A stretch of 64,000 bases of DNA from the NCBI GenBank assembly GCA_963723235.1, contig CAVRPV010000002.1, positions 1 to 64,000 on the forward strand, read 5' to 3'. This DNA is from CAIRTM01 sp963723235. GTDB taxonomy: Bacteria; Desulfobacterota; WTBG01; CAIYCZ01; CAIRTM01. The notes beneath the pieces were generated by a model. It ran no database searches. It was not told the origin of the DNA and saw only the letters and a program-made list of their open reading frames with translations. A program made the translations under genes and the position numbers. Positions 7,663-16,556 of the stretch are shown one piece after another (within the stretch, counting starts at the first letter, position 1; each line of letters opens with the position of its first letter).

Positions 7663-8745
7663 ATGCGGAAAAAAAACAACCGTCAGGCAGGCGCCGGAAG
7701 ACACCACAAGCAGCCCGGATCTTCGCCCGGCAGCCTTATATACACGGGTGAAAAACAACAGGATGCGGTCTCCCTGCAACTTATTCAGTTTACCGAGAAC
7801 GCCATACATGCCAGCACGGAAAGGAACATACAAACGCTGCTCGGCAAAATTGATCCGGCACAGGTAAACTGGATTAATCTCAGCGGGCTGCATGATACCG
7901 CTGTCATTGAAACGCTAGGCGATCACTTTACAATAGACCCGCTGGTCCTGGAGGACATCCTCCACACCGAGCACATGCCCAAACTGGAGGAACATGACAA
8001 TTATCTGTTCCTGACCCTCAAAATACTGACCTACTGTGAGGAACTCAACATTATTGAGCGCGAGCATTTCAGCATGCTGCTGGGCGACTGTTACCTGATC
8101 ACGTTTCAGGAAAACAACAGCGGCGTATTTGACGTGATCCGCGACATGCTCAGCAGCGGCACGGGCCGCCTGAGAAAACGCAAGGCCGACTACCTGTTTT
8201 ACCGGCTGCTGGACACAATCGTTGACCACTATGGTGTCATTCTTGACAAAACCGAGGATAAACTCACACACATCGAAGAGGAGCTTCTGGGGAACACGGG
8301 AACGGGTGTGTCAGAAAGAATACTTGCCGGGAAAAAGAACATGCTGGCCATGCGTCGCACCGTACTGCCGCTGCGCGAGGCAATGCGCCTGTTCAAGCAG
8401 CGCGACCTGGCGCTGATCACTGACAGCACCTACGGCTTCCTCGATGATGTCGCCGACCATCTCCTGCACATGAGCCAAACCATCGAGCATTCGCGTGAAT
8501 TGTTCACCGGTTTGATGGAGCTTCATATGGCGGTCAATGCCAATAAAATGAATAATGTCATGAAAACCCTCACCGTGTTTGCCGCCATCTTTATGCCGCT
8601 CACGTTCCTCGCGGGCGTATACGGCATGAACTTTAAGTTCATGCCCGAACTGGACTCGCGCTGGGGGTATCCGCTGGTGCTTGGCATCATGGCAACTATT
8701 GCCGTGGGAATGCTGCTGTTCATGCGCCGCCGCAAATGGCTGTAG
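7663..8745 (+). CDS. corA: CorA-family magnesium/cobalt channel
   Basis: CorA forms a pentameric inner-membrane channel for Mg2+ (also Co2+, Ni2+). The signature GMN is present in VYGMNFKFMPEL, between two C-terminal hydrophobic helices, and the last residues are basic (RRRKWL). The N-terminal cytoplasmic funnel includes VLEDILHTEHMPKLEEHDNYLFLTLK, which is diagnostic. I chose ATG 7663, spaced from AAAGGA at 7651; an upstream in-frame ATG at 7639 lacks a good ribosome site. The length (360 residues) is normal. It converges with the helicase gene across a 56-bp gap. Confidence 0.95.
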   Translation: MRKKNNRQAGAGRHHKQPGSSPGSLIYTGEKQQDAVSLQLIQFTENAIHASTERNIQTLLGKIDPAQVNWINLSGLHDTAVIETLGDHFTIDPLVLEDILHTEHMPKLEEHDNYLFLTLKILTYCEELNIIEREHFSMLLGDCYLITFQENNSGVFDVIRDMLSSGTGRLRKRKADYLFYRLLDTIVDHYGVILDKTEDKLTHIEEELLGNTGTGVSERILAGKKNMLAMRRTVLPLREAMRLFKQRDLALITDSTYGFLDDVADHLLHMSQTIEHSRELFTGLMELHMAVNANKMNNVMKTLTVFAAIFMPLTFLAGVYGMNFKFMPELDSRWGYPLVLGIMATIAVGMLLFMRRRKWL

Positions 8746-8801
8746 TGATAAAAGGCTGTTGAAAAAAGCCTGCCTGTCGCGCTCAAGCTGGATTGCATGC
8801 A

Positions 8802-10349
8802 TCAGCCCTCTTCAGCCGCTGCCTCAAAATCCAATGCAAGGATACGGTCAAGCCTGAACACGCGCTCCTCTCCCCGCAACAGACAGTGGGCCCGCATGCC
8901 GGTGTAGGACATCTTGCTGAAGGTAAGCGTACCCACGAAGCTGGGCTGAACCGTGCGCGTGCTTTTCTCCTCATTGGGTTTTATATACGTCATTGCCAGG
9001 CTGGCCTTGTCGCTGATGGCCTGCGTAATCATAGCCATTTTATCCTGCAAAGACATACGTTTCCCGGAGCCCTCCCCGCTCAAAAAATGCCCCACGCGCC
9101 AATCGGTGAGCAGATGGGATGTTTTCAGCGGACGGGTCAGCACCAGGTTCTCCAGCCGACGGCAGCGGCTCAGGGCAACGTAGGCCTGACCATGCGCGAA
9201 GGTGCCGCGCCCCAGGTCTACCACGACTTTATCAAATGTCTTGCCCTGACTTTTATGAATGGTCAGGGCCCAGGCAAGCTGCAGCGGGAGCTGGGTGAAC
9301 GTGCCGATGCTTTCGCGCTTTAGGGCCTGCACCTCGCTGTTATAGCTGTAGCGATACATTGACCAGGTATAGGGCTCAACGCTGACCAGCAGTCCGTCCT
9401 GCGTTTTGACCAGCACATAGTCCTCATCGAGCTCCATGACATGCCCGAGTGTGCCATTGACCCACAGGCCCTCGCTGTTATTGGCCGAGAACATGACCTG
9501 CGCCCCGGCTTTAAGCTGCAGTTCAGGCGCAACCGGTGCGGCTGTCGTGTCAAATTCATCCTGTGTCGTACCGAGATAGCTGAAAACCCGGCCCTCCAGC
9601 TGTGCCAGACGCGCGGCATTAATCAGCGTGGCAGCCTTGTTGGTTGTTGTCAGGCAGATCGCATCCGGATGTGCTCCGGGCCCATCCTCATCAACTCTGC
9701 GATTGATCTCCTCAAGCTGTTCCGCATTAATTGAACGCGACCTGACCGCGCTCAACAGCTCTATAAAAAAATCGTCCTGCTGGCGGTACACCTTTTCAAG
9801 CTCAACGCATTCAAGCTTGAAATCGCCTGAGCACATCACGCGCGCCGAGAAAAAGTAGGGGCTGTCATACACCTGCTCGAAGAAAGGCTGCTCGTGGCGG
9901 GTGAGAACCGGCGGCAGCTGGTAGAGATCGCCGATAAAGACCATCTGCAACCCCCCGAACGGATCATCATTTTTGAGCGCCGTGCGCAGGAATACATCAA
10001 TGGCATCCAGCAAATCGGCGCGCACCATTGAAATTTCATCAATGACGATCACATCCAGATGCCGGTACAGAGAAACATCGGCACACTTACGCGCGATCTT
10101 GCGGGCATCATCCGGGGTCAGTCCGGGCTTGAATCCGAAAAAAGAATGAATCGTCTGGGCCTGAACGTGCAGCGCGGCAACACCGGTTGGAGCCAGCACG
10201 GCCATGCGCTTGCCCGTAACCGAGCGCAGATGTTGCAGCAATGTTGATTTACCCGTGCCGGCCCGGCCGGTAATGAACACATTCTGGTCACTGTGCTCTA
10301 CCAGCGTAAAGGCTTCACGGAACTGCGGGTTATAATCGATTTTTTCCAT
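8802..10349 (-). CDS. Pif1/RecD2-like DNA helicase with C-terminal WYL-like segment
   Basis: A superfamily 1B 5'-3' helicase of 515 residues. Walker A is GRAGTGKST (28-36), Walker B VIVIDEISMV, motif III GDLYQLPPV, motif V/VI ALTIHKSQGKTFD and YVALSRCRRLENL. The Pif1 type unwinds forks, R-loops and G-quadruplexes. After the helicase core, residues about 465-510 (FSKMSYTGMRAHCLLRGEE then RVFRLDRILAL) resemble half of a WYL domain, a ligand-sensing module found on bacterial regulators and some helicases. Neighbours do not indicate a pathway. The start ATG is at 10349; the ORF6N remnant lies upstream in the same direction. Confidence 0.88.
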   Translation of the reverse strand: MEKIDYNPQFREAFTLVEHSDQNVFITGRAGTGKSTLLQHLRSVTGKRMAVLAPTGVAALHVQAQTIHSFFGFKPGLTPDDARKIARKCADVSLYRHLDVIVIDEISMVRADLLDAIDVFLRTALKNDDPFGGLQMVFIGDLYQLPPVLTRHEQPFFEQVYDSPYFFSARVMCSGDFKLECVELEKVYRQQDDFFIELLSAVRSRSINAEQLEEINRRVDEDGPGAHPDAICLTTTNKAATLINAARLAQLEGRVFSYLGTTQDEFDTTAAPVAPELQLKAGAQVMFSANNSEGLWVNGTLGHVMELDEDYVLVKTQDGLLVSVEPYTWSMYRYSYNSEVQALKRESIGTFTQLPLQLAWALTIHKSQGKTFDKVVVDLGRGTFAHGQAYVALSRCRRLENLVLTRPLKTSHLLTDWRVGHFLSGEGSGKRMSLQDKMAMITQAISDKASLAMTYIKPNEEKSTRTVQPSFVGTLTFSKMSYTGMRAHCLLRGEERVFRLDRILALDFEAAAEEG

Positions 10350-10474
10350 GCCGCTGTGTGGCCCTTCCTTCGCTCCCGGCCATCCGGGATGTGAGGGAAA
10401 TTATACGTGATCTTCGAAGACTGTCAATCCGATGCAACGATATTTGTACCGCACTTGGCTGGACGAGAACCACC

Positions 10475-10815
10475 CTAATTCTTCACCGCATAGGCTGCAC
10501 GTTTTTCTTTGGCAGCAAAGCCGATTTTGCGCTTGGGCTTTTCTTCAACGCCCAGCAAGTGGTCAAGCGTTTCAAAAACCACCTGAAACCGGTCGTTGGT
10601 CTGGCGCTTTAGTTCATCAAGTTCTTCGCGGAGTTCCTTGCTGACAAGCAGCATCTGCCGCATACGTATAAAGGCACGCAAATAAATATGCTCATTTCGA
10701 TGGCGCGCGGTGAGTTGAGAACATTTGCCGCCATGGCAGCCCCATGCTCGGTGAAGGCATACGGAAAAAACCTAACATTTCGTTTTGATGCGGTCGCAAA
10801 TTGCGACCGCATTGG
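10475..10815 (-). pseudogene. ORF6N-domain protein, C-terminal half
   Basis: The minus strand reads MRSQFATASKRNVRFFPYAFTEHGAAM, in two overlapping pieces, then AFIRMRQMLLVSKELREELDEL and EKPKRKIGFAAKEKRAAY, ending at 10475. This is the second half of the ORF6N family (phage antirepressor-like DNA-binding proteins). A one-base break near 10680 separates the two pieces. The missing N-terminal half lies 750 bp away at 11565-11948. Confidence 0.8.
10790..10810. repeat. Palindrome in the ORF6N variable region, copy 1
   Basis: GCGGTCGCAA-A-TTGCGACCGC, a perfect 10-bp dyad. In the ORF6N frame it encodes the RSQFAT motif. A related, longer palindrome occurs at 11621-11645. Confidence 0.75.
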
Positions 10816-10825
10816 CAAGCCGTAG

Positions 10826-10850
10826 GGTGGACCCGCGCAGCGCGTCCACC
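10826..10850. repeat. REP-like palindrome beside the RAYT remnant
   Basis: GGTGGAC (10826-10832) pairs with GTCCACC (10844-10850) around a GC-rich centre. Such GTGGAC...GTCCAC palindromes are a common REP class, the type of element that RAYT transposases mobilise. It lies 6 bp from the RAYT fragment. Confidence 0.7.
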
Positions 10851-10856
10851 ACAATG

Positions 10857-11171
10857 TTATTCGCAATTCATATTCGAGATCGTTTCAGGTTCGTACGAGC
10901 CCCAAGCTGGCTCATACAAACCACCCATTACAGCTTTATTAAATGAACTGTAAGGCCATTCAGCCGGGCTTTTTGTATATCCATGCTTTACCGGGTTATA
11001 GTGAATATAATCCATATGCCTGTGATAGTCTTCCTCGTCCCGGATCAAATGTTCCCAAAATCGTCGTTGCCAAATTTGCTTTTCACCACGTTGATTTTTA
11101 AGTGAATCGCATAGAAGCAATGATAACATGGTTTTTTTATCGCATGCACCACGCGTTGAATCAATCTGCAT
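10857..11171 (-). pseudogene. REP-associated tyrosine transposase (RAYT), C-terminal fragment
   Basis: The 104 residues contain the RAYT/Y1 tail: QIWQRRFWEHLIRDEEDYHRH, MDYIHYNPVKHGY and WPYSSF. A complete RAYT has a further ~80-100 N-terminal residues with the HUH metal site, and these are absent upstream, so this is a remnant. It lies between the two halves of the ORF6N gene, next to a REP-like palindrome, which suggests that a RAYT/REP insertion split ORF6N. The first ~30 residues do not look RAYT-like and may not be translated. Confidence 0.82.
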
Positions 11172-11530
11172 CGTTTTAAGGAAGTTGCCATAACAGTATA
11201 TGTATCGGGTAATCCAATAGCCTCAATTAGGCAGATTGACCTTTATGCATGAACGGCCGTTAATCCTAGCAGTAAATACTTTGTCCCAACAGCGGGTGAG
11301 ATTTTTTAATAAATTGGTGGAAGTTTATAATGTCAAGCGTGAAATAGCATGAAGATTGGCCGACTTCAGGCCAAAGTAGAGGTTAAAACCATCGATATAG
11401 GTAATTACACGTTCCATTATGCTTTTCTATTCTGCCTGCATTTTATTGTATAAATATTTCATTGACATTTTTTTATCCGGGGCTATAACTACGAATAGAT
11501 AACAGCCCTGTAGATAGCATCTCCAGCCTG
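11172..11530. other. Gene-free spacer between ORF6N halves
   Basis: AT-rich, with no homologous coding sequence recognised. A short dyad TTGGCC/GGCCAA occurs near 11356-11374. The remainder shows nothing I can assign. Confidence 0.5.
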
Positions 11531-11566
11531 ATGCCTTTCCGAACTTCGGAAAGGCATTTCTTTTTT
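11531..11566 (+). terminator. Rho-independent terminator-like hairpin
   Basis: ATGCCTTTCCG and CGGAAAGGCAT form a perfect 11-bp stem with a 5-nt loop, followed by TTTCTTTTTT. It is oriented to stop plus-strand transcripts, yet no plus-strand gene precedes it, so it is an orphan that may belong to the inserted DNA. Confidence 0.65.
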
Positions 11567-11948
11567 AATGATGGGTTTTACCCACACTACCTCTATAACG
11601 GGGGTCTCTGTGCCTTTGTGAACCGGTCGCAATTTGCGACCGGTTGGCTGAACTTGAGGTCGAATTTTGCGACCTCAAATCTTCCCATTCCTGAAGAGTC
11701 AACCGAAACATAAAATCAACGGGAAAGCGTTTTTGGTTTCGTCTGAATTGCTCATTCAGGCGTTTTGTGGTGACGCCATATATTTCGGCAAGATCAAAAT
11801 CAAAAATGACTTTCTGGCCCCGAATAGTGAAAATTTTTTCAGTTATGATTTCCGGCTCATGTGCCGGTTTTACTGAGACCGATTTTCTGGAATCTTCCAA
11901 TCCCCCTTTTTGTATTTCGAATGAGAGATTAGCGAGATGCGAACCCAC
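11565..11948 (-). pseudogene. ORF6N-domain protein, N-terminal half
   Basis: Residues from about 35 read ITEKIFTIRGQKVIFDFDLA, EIYGVTTKRLNEQFRRNQKR and FPVDFMFRLTLQEWEDLRSQ, the full N-terminal ORF6N domain. After two RSQ repeats the frame runs into unrelated residues and stops, without the YLPYAFTEHG part found at 10.8 kb. ORF6N proteins are mostly phage or mobile-element regulators. No other phage genes are nearby. Confidence 0.8.
11621..11645. repeat. Palindrome in the ORF6N variable region, copy 2
   Basis: AACCGGTCGCAA-T-TTGCGACCGGTT, a perfect 12-bp dyad. Another dyad (GAGGTCG/CGACCTC) follows at about 11655-11675. All fall where the ORF6N frame encodes RSQ repeats. Confidence 0.75.
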
Positions 11949-11967
11949 CCTGCAGCCGCTGCATTTT

Positions 11968-13518
11968 TTAAAACATATCCGCTACACATGCTGATGTCTG
12001 TCCAAGGCTGCGGTATTGAATCGCTTCGGCTATGTGCCCGGCTGAAATTGCGGCCTGCGCGTCCAGATCTGCAATGGTGCGCGCGACCTTCAAGATGCGG
12101 GTGTAGGCCCGGGCTGAAAGGCCCAGCTTGTTAATGGCCTTTTCCAGCAGCGCGTGTGAATCCGGCTGGATTTTACAGTGGGCGCGCAGCTGACGCGTGT
12201 CCATCTGGGCGTTGCAGAAGATTTTAGACCGGCCGAATCGCTCCTGCTGAAGGCTGCGCGCGCGGTTGACCCGCGCGCGTATATGCACGGATTGCTCGGC
12301 AGGGCTGCGATCGGTAAGCTCCTGATAACTCAGGGGCGGCACCTCGATGTGAATGTCGATACGATCCAGCAGCGGCCCTGATATTTTGGCCATGTAGCGC
12401 TGAATCTGCACGGACGAGCAGGTGCAGTCATGCTTGGGGTCGGTCAGGTATCCGCACGGGCAGGGATTGAGCGCCGCCACCAGCATAAAACGTGATGGAT
12501 AGGTAAGCGAGGTCAACACCCGCGAAATCGTCACCACGCCATCCTCCAAAGGCTGCCGCATAACCTCAAGCGCGTTTTTCTTGAACTCCGGCAATTCATC
12601 CAGAAACAACACCCCGTTATGCGACATGCTCACCTCGCCCGGACGGGGAATCGTGCCCCCGCCGATCAGGCCGGCATCCGAAATGGTATGATGCGGGGAG
12701 CGAAAAGGACGATACACGACCAGTGCGCTGCCCGGACCGAGCACCCCGGCCACGCTGTGAATCTTGGTGGTTTCAATCGCTTCGCCAAAGGTCATCTTGG
12801 GCAGCACGGTCGGCAGGCGTTTGGCCAGCATGGTTTTGCCTGAGCCCGGGGGACCCATCATCAGCAGGTTATGTCCTCCGGCAGCCGCAATCTCAATCGC
12901 GCGCTTGGCATGCTCCTGACCCCTGACGTCCGCGAAATCAATTGACAGGTCTTCACAGGTATCAAACAAACGGTCTACATCAACAACGGTCGGCTCTATG
13001 TGTTTGTCGCCGTTCAAAAATTCAATTGCTTCAGACAGGGTTGCAACGCCGATTACCCGCACCCCCTTGACCATGGCAGCCTCATGTGCATTTTCGCGCG
13101 GCAGGATCATGCCCTGCCGGTTACAGCGCAGGCAGCTGTCGGCAATCGGCAGGGCTCCGCGCACCGGCTTCACCCGCCCGTCAAGCGACAACTCGCCCAG
13201 CACGATATACTCATTCAAAACATTGGGGTCCGTTATGGTTCCATTGGCGGCCAGGAGGCCCAGGGCAATCGGCAGGTCAAACCCCGAGCCCTCTTTTTTG
13301 ATATCAGCCGGTGCGAGGTTGACAGTGATGCGCGCGTTGGGGAATGCATAGCCCATATTTTTAATGGCTGATTTTACGCGGTCCTTGCTTTCCTTCACAG
13401 CGCCGTCGGGCAGGCCCACGGTCGAAAAATACGGCAGGCCCTGGATGATATCGACCTCCACCTCGATCAGGCAGGCGTCAATACCCATGATGGCGCTGCT
13501 GTATGTTTTGGCAAGCAT
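11968..13518 (-). CDS. yifB: YifB/ComM-family Mg-chelatase-like AAA+ ATPase
   Basis: A 516-residue protein of the ComM/YifB family, a hexameric helicase that promotes branch migration during natural transformation in some bacteria. The N-terminal part is a ribosomal S5-like domain with PYFSTVGLPDGAVKESKDRV. The AAA+ core has Walker A GPPGSGKTMLAKRLP, Walker B GVLFLDELPEF and sensor region VAALNPCPCGY. The C terminus has the typical SARAYTRILKVARTIADL and IAEAIQYR. The length is normal and the frame intact. The N-terminal half of ORF6N begins 20 bp beyond its stop, and a dispersed repeat lies just upstream of its start. Confidence 0.95.
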   Translation of the reverse strand: MLAKTYSSAIMGIDACLIEVEVDIIQGLPYFSTVGLPDGAVKESKDRVKSAIKNMGYAFPNARITVNLAPADIKKEGSGFDLPIALGLLAANGTITDPNVLNEYIVLGELSLDGRVKPVRGALPIADSCLRCNRQGMILPRENAHEAAMVKGVRVIGVATLSEAIEFLNGDKHIEPTVVDVDRLFDTCEDLSIDFADVRGQEHAKRAIEIAAAGGHNLLMMGPPGSGKTMLAKRLPTVLPKMTFGEAIETTKIHSVAGVLGPGSALVVYRPFRSPHHTISDAGLIGGGTIPRPGEVSMSHNGVLFLDELPEFKKNALEVMRQPLEDGVVTISRVLTSLTYPSRFMLVAALNPCPCGYLTDPKHDCTCSSVQIQRYMAKISGPLLDRIDIHIEVPPLSYQELTDRSPAEQSVHIRARVNRARSLQQERFGRSKIFCNAQMDTRQLRAHCKIQPDSHALLEKAINKLGLSARAYTRILKVARTIADLDAQAAISAGHIAEAIQYRSLGQTSACVADMF

Positions 13519-13540
13519 GTGCCCCTCCTCTCAGGCTGTT

Positions 13541-13660
13541 GAAAAACGCCCATCTGCTTCGTTGCGCAATATCAATTCGCACTGCGGCGTACGCAAAAGT
13601 ACGCCTCATTCGCTCATGATTGCGCACGCCTGGCAGCTGATCATTTTGAGGCAAAAGCCT
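13541..13660 (-). repeat. Dispersed intergenic repeat, copy D
   Basis: Shares with copies at 29.3, 30.8 and 49.9 kb the terminal CTGTTGAAAAACG and an ATCTGCTTCGTTGCGC block, and has the central palindrome GGCGTAC-GCAAAA-GTACGCC (13586-13605). Its orientation is opposite to that of the other copies. Confidence 0.7.
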
Positions 13661-13723
13661 GACATCCTCCACAGAGCATTAACATACTATTTAATTGTCA
13701 TGATCCACAAGTAGAGCGTTGCC

Positions 13724-13752
13724 AACCCGCCGTTAAAAAAGAGTGGCGGGTT
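13724..13752. repeat. Inverted repeat upstream of the B12 locus
   Basis: AACCCGCC and GGCGGGTT form a perfect 8-bp stem around a 13-nt A-rich loop. No T run follows on either strand, so it is not an ordinary terminator. From about 13755 to 13970 I see no gene or structure. Confidence 0.5.
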
Positions 13753-13975
13753 AGCACACGCCCTCGATTCATGGTGCACACGTACCGTCGGACATACAAT
13801 GGCTCGATAGCGCGTGCGGCCATGCTGAGCCGGCGCCTGTTTTCCTCCGCTTTCCACGCACACACTTCGGGAATGTATTCTGGAAAGTGCTTTTGTAAGT
13901 ACGGTATTGCGGCCGGTATGTCAATATGTTTTTGCCCGGCTTTATTCCCGAACGCGACGCACGCAAACTTTGCAG

Positions 13976-14020
13976 TTGACTCACCTGAACAGATGAGCTA
14001 TATACTCCCCCTGTTCAGGT
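13976..14020 (+). promoter_or_regulatory. Promoter of the B12-uptake operon with an overlapping inverted repeat
   Basis: TTGACT (13976-13981) and TATATA (13999-14004) are spaced 17 bp, a good sigma70-type promoter, with the riboswitch starting just downstream. A perfect inverted repeat, ACCTGAACAG (13983-13992) and CTGTTCAGGT (14011-14020), brackets the -10 box and could be a protein-binding operator. Its second arm is also the 5' strand of riboswitch helix P1. Confidence 0.7.
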
Positions 14021-14196
14021 GCTCGCAAGAGCTTAACAGGGAACCTCGTGAAAATCGGGGACGGGCCCGCCGCTGTAATCGGGGACGAAAGCCGCACACA
14101 AGTCACTGTCACGCCATAGGCGGACGGGAAGACGCGGCAAGTAGGCGTAGACGCAACGAGTCTGCAGATCCGCAAGTCAGAAGACCTGCCTGAACA
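14011..14196 (+). ncRNA. Cobalamin riboswitch
   Basis: The aptamer shows the conserved AACAGGGAA, GGGACGGGCCCGCCGCTGTAA, GGAAG and the B12 box AGTCAGAAGACCTGCC (14175-14190). P1 closes between CTGTTCAGG (14011-14019) and CCTGAACA (14189-14196). It binds adenosylcobalamin and turns off downstream genes when B12 is plentiful. Here it precedes a terminator and then an outer-membrane receptor gene, which strongly supports B12 as the substrate of the following transporter. Confidence 0.95.
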
Positions 14197-14252
14197 CAAG
14201 CATGTTCGTCGCGGAACGGAACGTGCCCATAGATCACTGGGATAAAAAAGGG

Positions 14253-14298
14253 ACATCCCGGATCGACGCAATATGTCGTTCCGGGATGTTTTTTTTTG
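14253..14298 (+). terminator. Intrinsic terminator of the riboswitch leader
   Basis: ACATCCCGG...CCGGGATGT forms a long stem with an inner CGAC/GTCG pairing, followed by nine T. It lies 56 bp after the aptamer and 173 bp before the receptor gene, the arrangement expected for transcription attenuation. Confidence 0.9.
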
Positions 14299-14471
14299 CT
14301 ACATCGCAGAGCTGCATCTGCAAATATTGACACACCTGCTGCGCATTTTTGAACAGCCGTAGCGCCACACTTTTTCAAAATTCTGAAACACAAGCGATGA
14401 CATCGTAGATGAGCTTTTGAACGCCTTACTGCTGCTTTTTATTTTTACCATAAGAAAAGGAAACAGCAACA

Positions 14472-16479
14472 ATGAAGGCAGGTACTATCAGCGTTATTCT
14501 GACAGGAGCATGTATCTGTCTGGTTCCGTTTGTGTATGCCGGTGACGCGGATCCGGTTGAAATGGAGGAAGTCGTTGTTACCGGCACGCGCAATGAGCAG
14601 CAGGTGAAAAACATTCCCGCCAATGTTACCGTCATCGATCAGGAAGCCATCAAAAACTCGACCGCACGCGACCGTGGTCGAACTGCTGCGCGGTGAGCAG
14701 AGCATTGTCGTGCGCGACACGAGCGGCAACGGCAAAAGCGCCAGCGTTGACATGCGCGGATTCGGCGAGAGCGCTGCGGGCAACTCGCTGATCCTTGTCG
14801 ACGGCCGGCGGGTCAACGCGATTGATCTGAGCGGCGTGGACTGGTTGCAGATTCCCCTTGACCAGGTCGAGCGCGTGGAAATCGTGCGCGGCACCGGCAG
14901 CGTGCTCTACGGCGACAATGCCGTGGGAGGCGTGATTAATATCATTACGAAACTGCCTTCCGACTCGAGAACCGCGCAGGCTGGCACGTCTTTCGGAAGC
15001 TACGGCCACCATAAACAGCAGGCGTCCCTGAGCGGCTCGCAGGGGCCAATCGGCGCCGCACTGTTCGCAAGCAATGATTCAACCAACGGATACCGGGAGA
15101 ATGCCGGGCTGCACGCAAAAGATATCGGCGGCAAAATCATCTATGACGCAACTGATGTGTTAACCTTTCGGCTGAACGGCTCCTATCATGCGGATACCTA
15201 TGGCATGCCGGGCAGCCTGACCGCAGCCCAGGTGCACGCTGACCGCAGAGCAAGCAACAGTCCCCTTGATGAATCGCAGACCAATGACGGCTATCTCGCC
15301 TTCGGGATAGATGCCGACTTTCAGCAAATGGGTAGGTTCGCCTCGGAAATCTCCTATCGGCAGCGCAGCACCGACTCACGGTTCGTATTCGGAGGGTCTT
15401 CACGGAACGTTCATAAGCGACAGCGAGCTAGACACCTGGGGCTTCACGCCCCGCTATACGCTGGATGCAGAGCTCGCCGGTCACGCCAACACGCTCATTA
15501 TCGGAACCGACCTCTATGGGCCGACCAGGACACGGCCTCGTTTTTTTTCGGGCCTTCGAGCCGCGCCAGTGTCGGTAAAAATTCCCTGGGTGCCTATGTC
15601 AGCAATGAATTTTCGCTGCTGGATAACCTGATACTCTCAGCCGGCGCCCGGCGCGAGCGGGTGCGCTATGATATGAAGCAGCGCGATCTGACCGGATATC
15701 TGGCGCCGCTCAACGATGACACGACCGAAACCGAGAATGCCTACAGCCTTGGGCTGACCTGGCTGTACTCCGGGGATTCCTCGCTGTTCGTGCGGGCCAA
15801 CCGCAGTTTCCGGTTCGCGCTGACCGACGAGCTTATTGTGTATGATTTTTTCAACGGCACGCAGTCCGTCAACACCAATCTCAAACCCCAGACAGGCAAG
15901 CACTACGAAATCGGAGGGCGCCATTATTTTACCGAAACCATCCAGGGCAGCCTTACGCTGTTTCGGGCCGACATCAGTAATGAAATTTTCTACAACCCGA
16001 TGACGTATGAAAACGCCAATTACCCCAAAACGAATCATCAGGGAATCGAGCTGGGCCTCAAGGCCGATTTTCTCGATGCGCTCACCCTCTCCGGCAATTA
16101 CACCTTCCAGAAATCTGAGTTCAGGAAGGGGGCGTACAAGAACAATGCTATTCCGGCTGCCCCGGAACACGCGGCCTCGATCGGCGTGCAGGTTCGCAAT
16201 GTTGTGCCGGGTTTTGTGTTCTCGACGTTTTACAATTATGTGGGCAGCAGCTATCTGATCAGCGACCAGGCCAACAGCCTTAAAAAACTGGACGACTACG
16301 GCACCCTTGATGCGAAGGTATCCTACATGTTCAGAGGAATCGAGGCCTTTGTGAGCATCATCAACCTGACCAATGAGAAATATTCTGAATATGCGGTGGC
16401 AGGCGGCGGCGGTACGACCCGCAATTTTTATCCTGCGCCCGAGTGCAACTGGTGGATGGGCATCAGCTACAAGCTGTAA
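14472..16479 (+). CDS. btuB: TonB-dependent outer-membrane receptor (BtuB-like), frameshifted
   Basis: After a signal peptide comes the TonB box MEEVVVTGTR, then the plug (SVDMRGFGESAAGNSLILVD, LDQVERVEIVRGTGSVLYGDNAVGGVINIIT) and a beta-barrel ending in an aromatic-rich strand. The receptor imports cobalamin across the outer membrane with TonB energy. The frame is broken by an extra base near 14669, and shifts near 15401 and back near 15517; in between, the alternate frame reads GTFISDSELDTWGFTPRY, normal barrel sequence. The span is 3n+1. Each side of every break is well conserved, so the breaks could be sequencing errors. The ribosome site AAAAGGAAAC precedes ATG 14472. Confidence 0.85.
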
Positions 16480-16556
16480 GCCCCGCGCAGCACAATGGCC
16501 TTGCAAGTTGTGCGCGATGGCATATAGTAGAGTAAAAACAGTCTCCGAGGCAGTGC

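Noticed and set aside
10475..11948. Prophage remnant suggested by ORF6N
   Set aside because: No integrase, capsid, lysis or attachment sequence is present; ORF6N genes also occur alone in chromosomes.
13771..14271. Open frames overlapping the cobalamin riboswitch
   Set aside because: The region is explained by the promoter, aptamer and terminator; the frames have no ribosome site or homology.
15637..16506. Long open frame on the minus strand opposite the TonB receptor gene
   Set aside because: Shadow of the conserved barrel coding sequence; residue composition (many His, Arg, Gly) is not protein-like.
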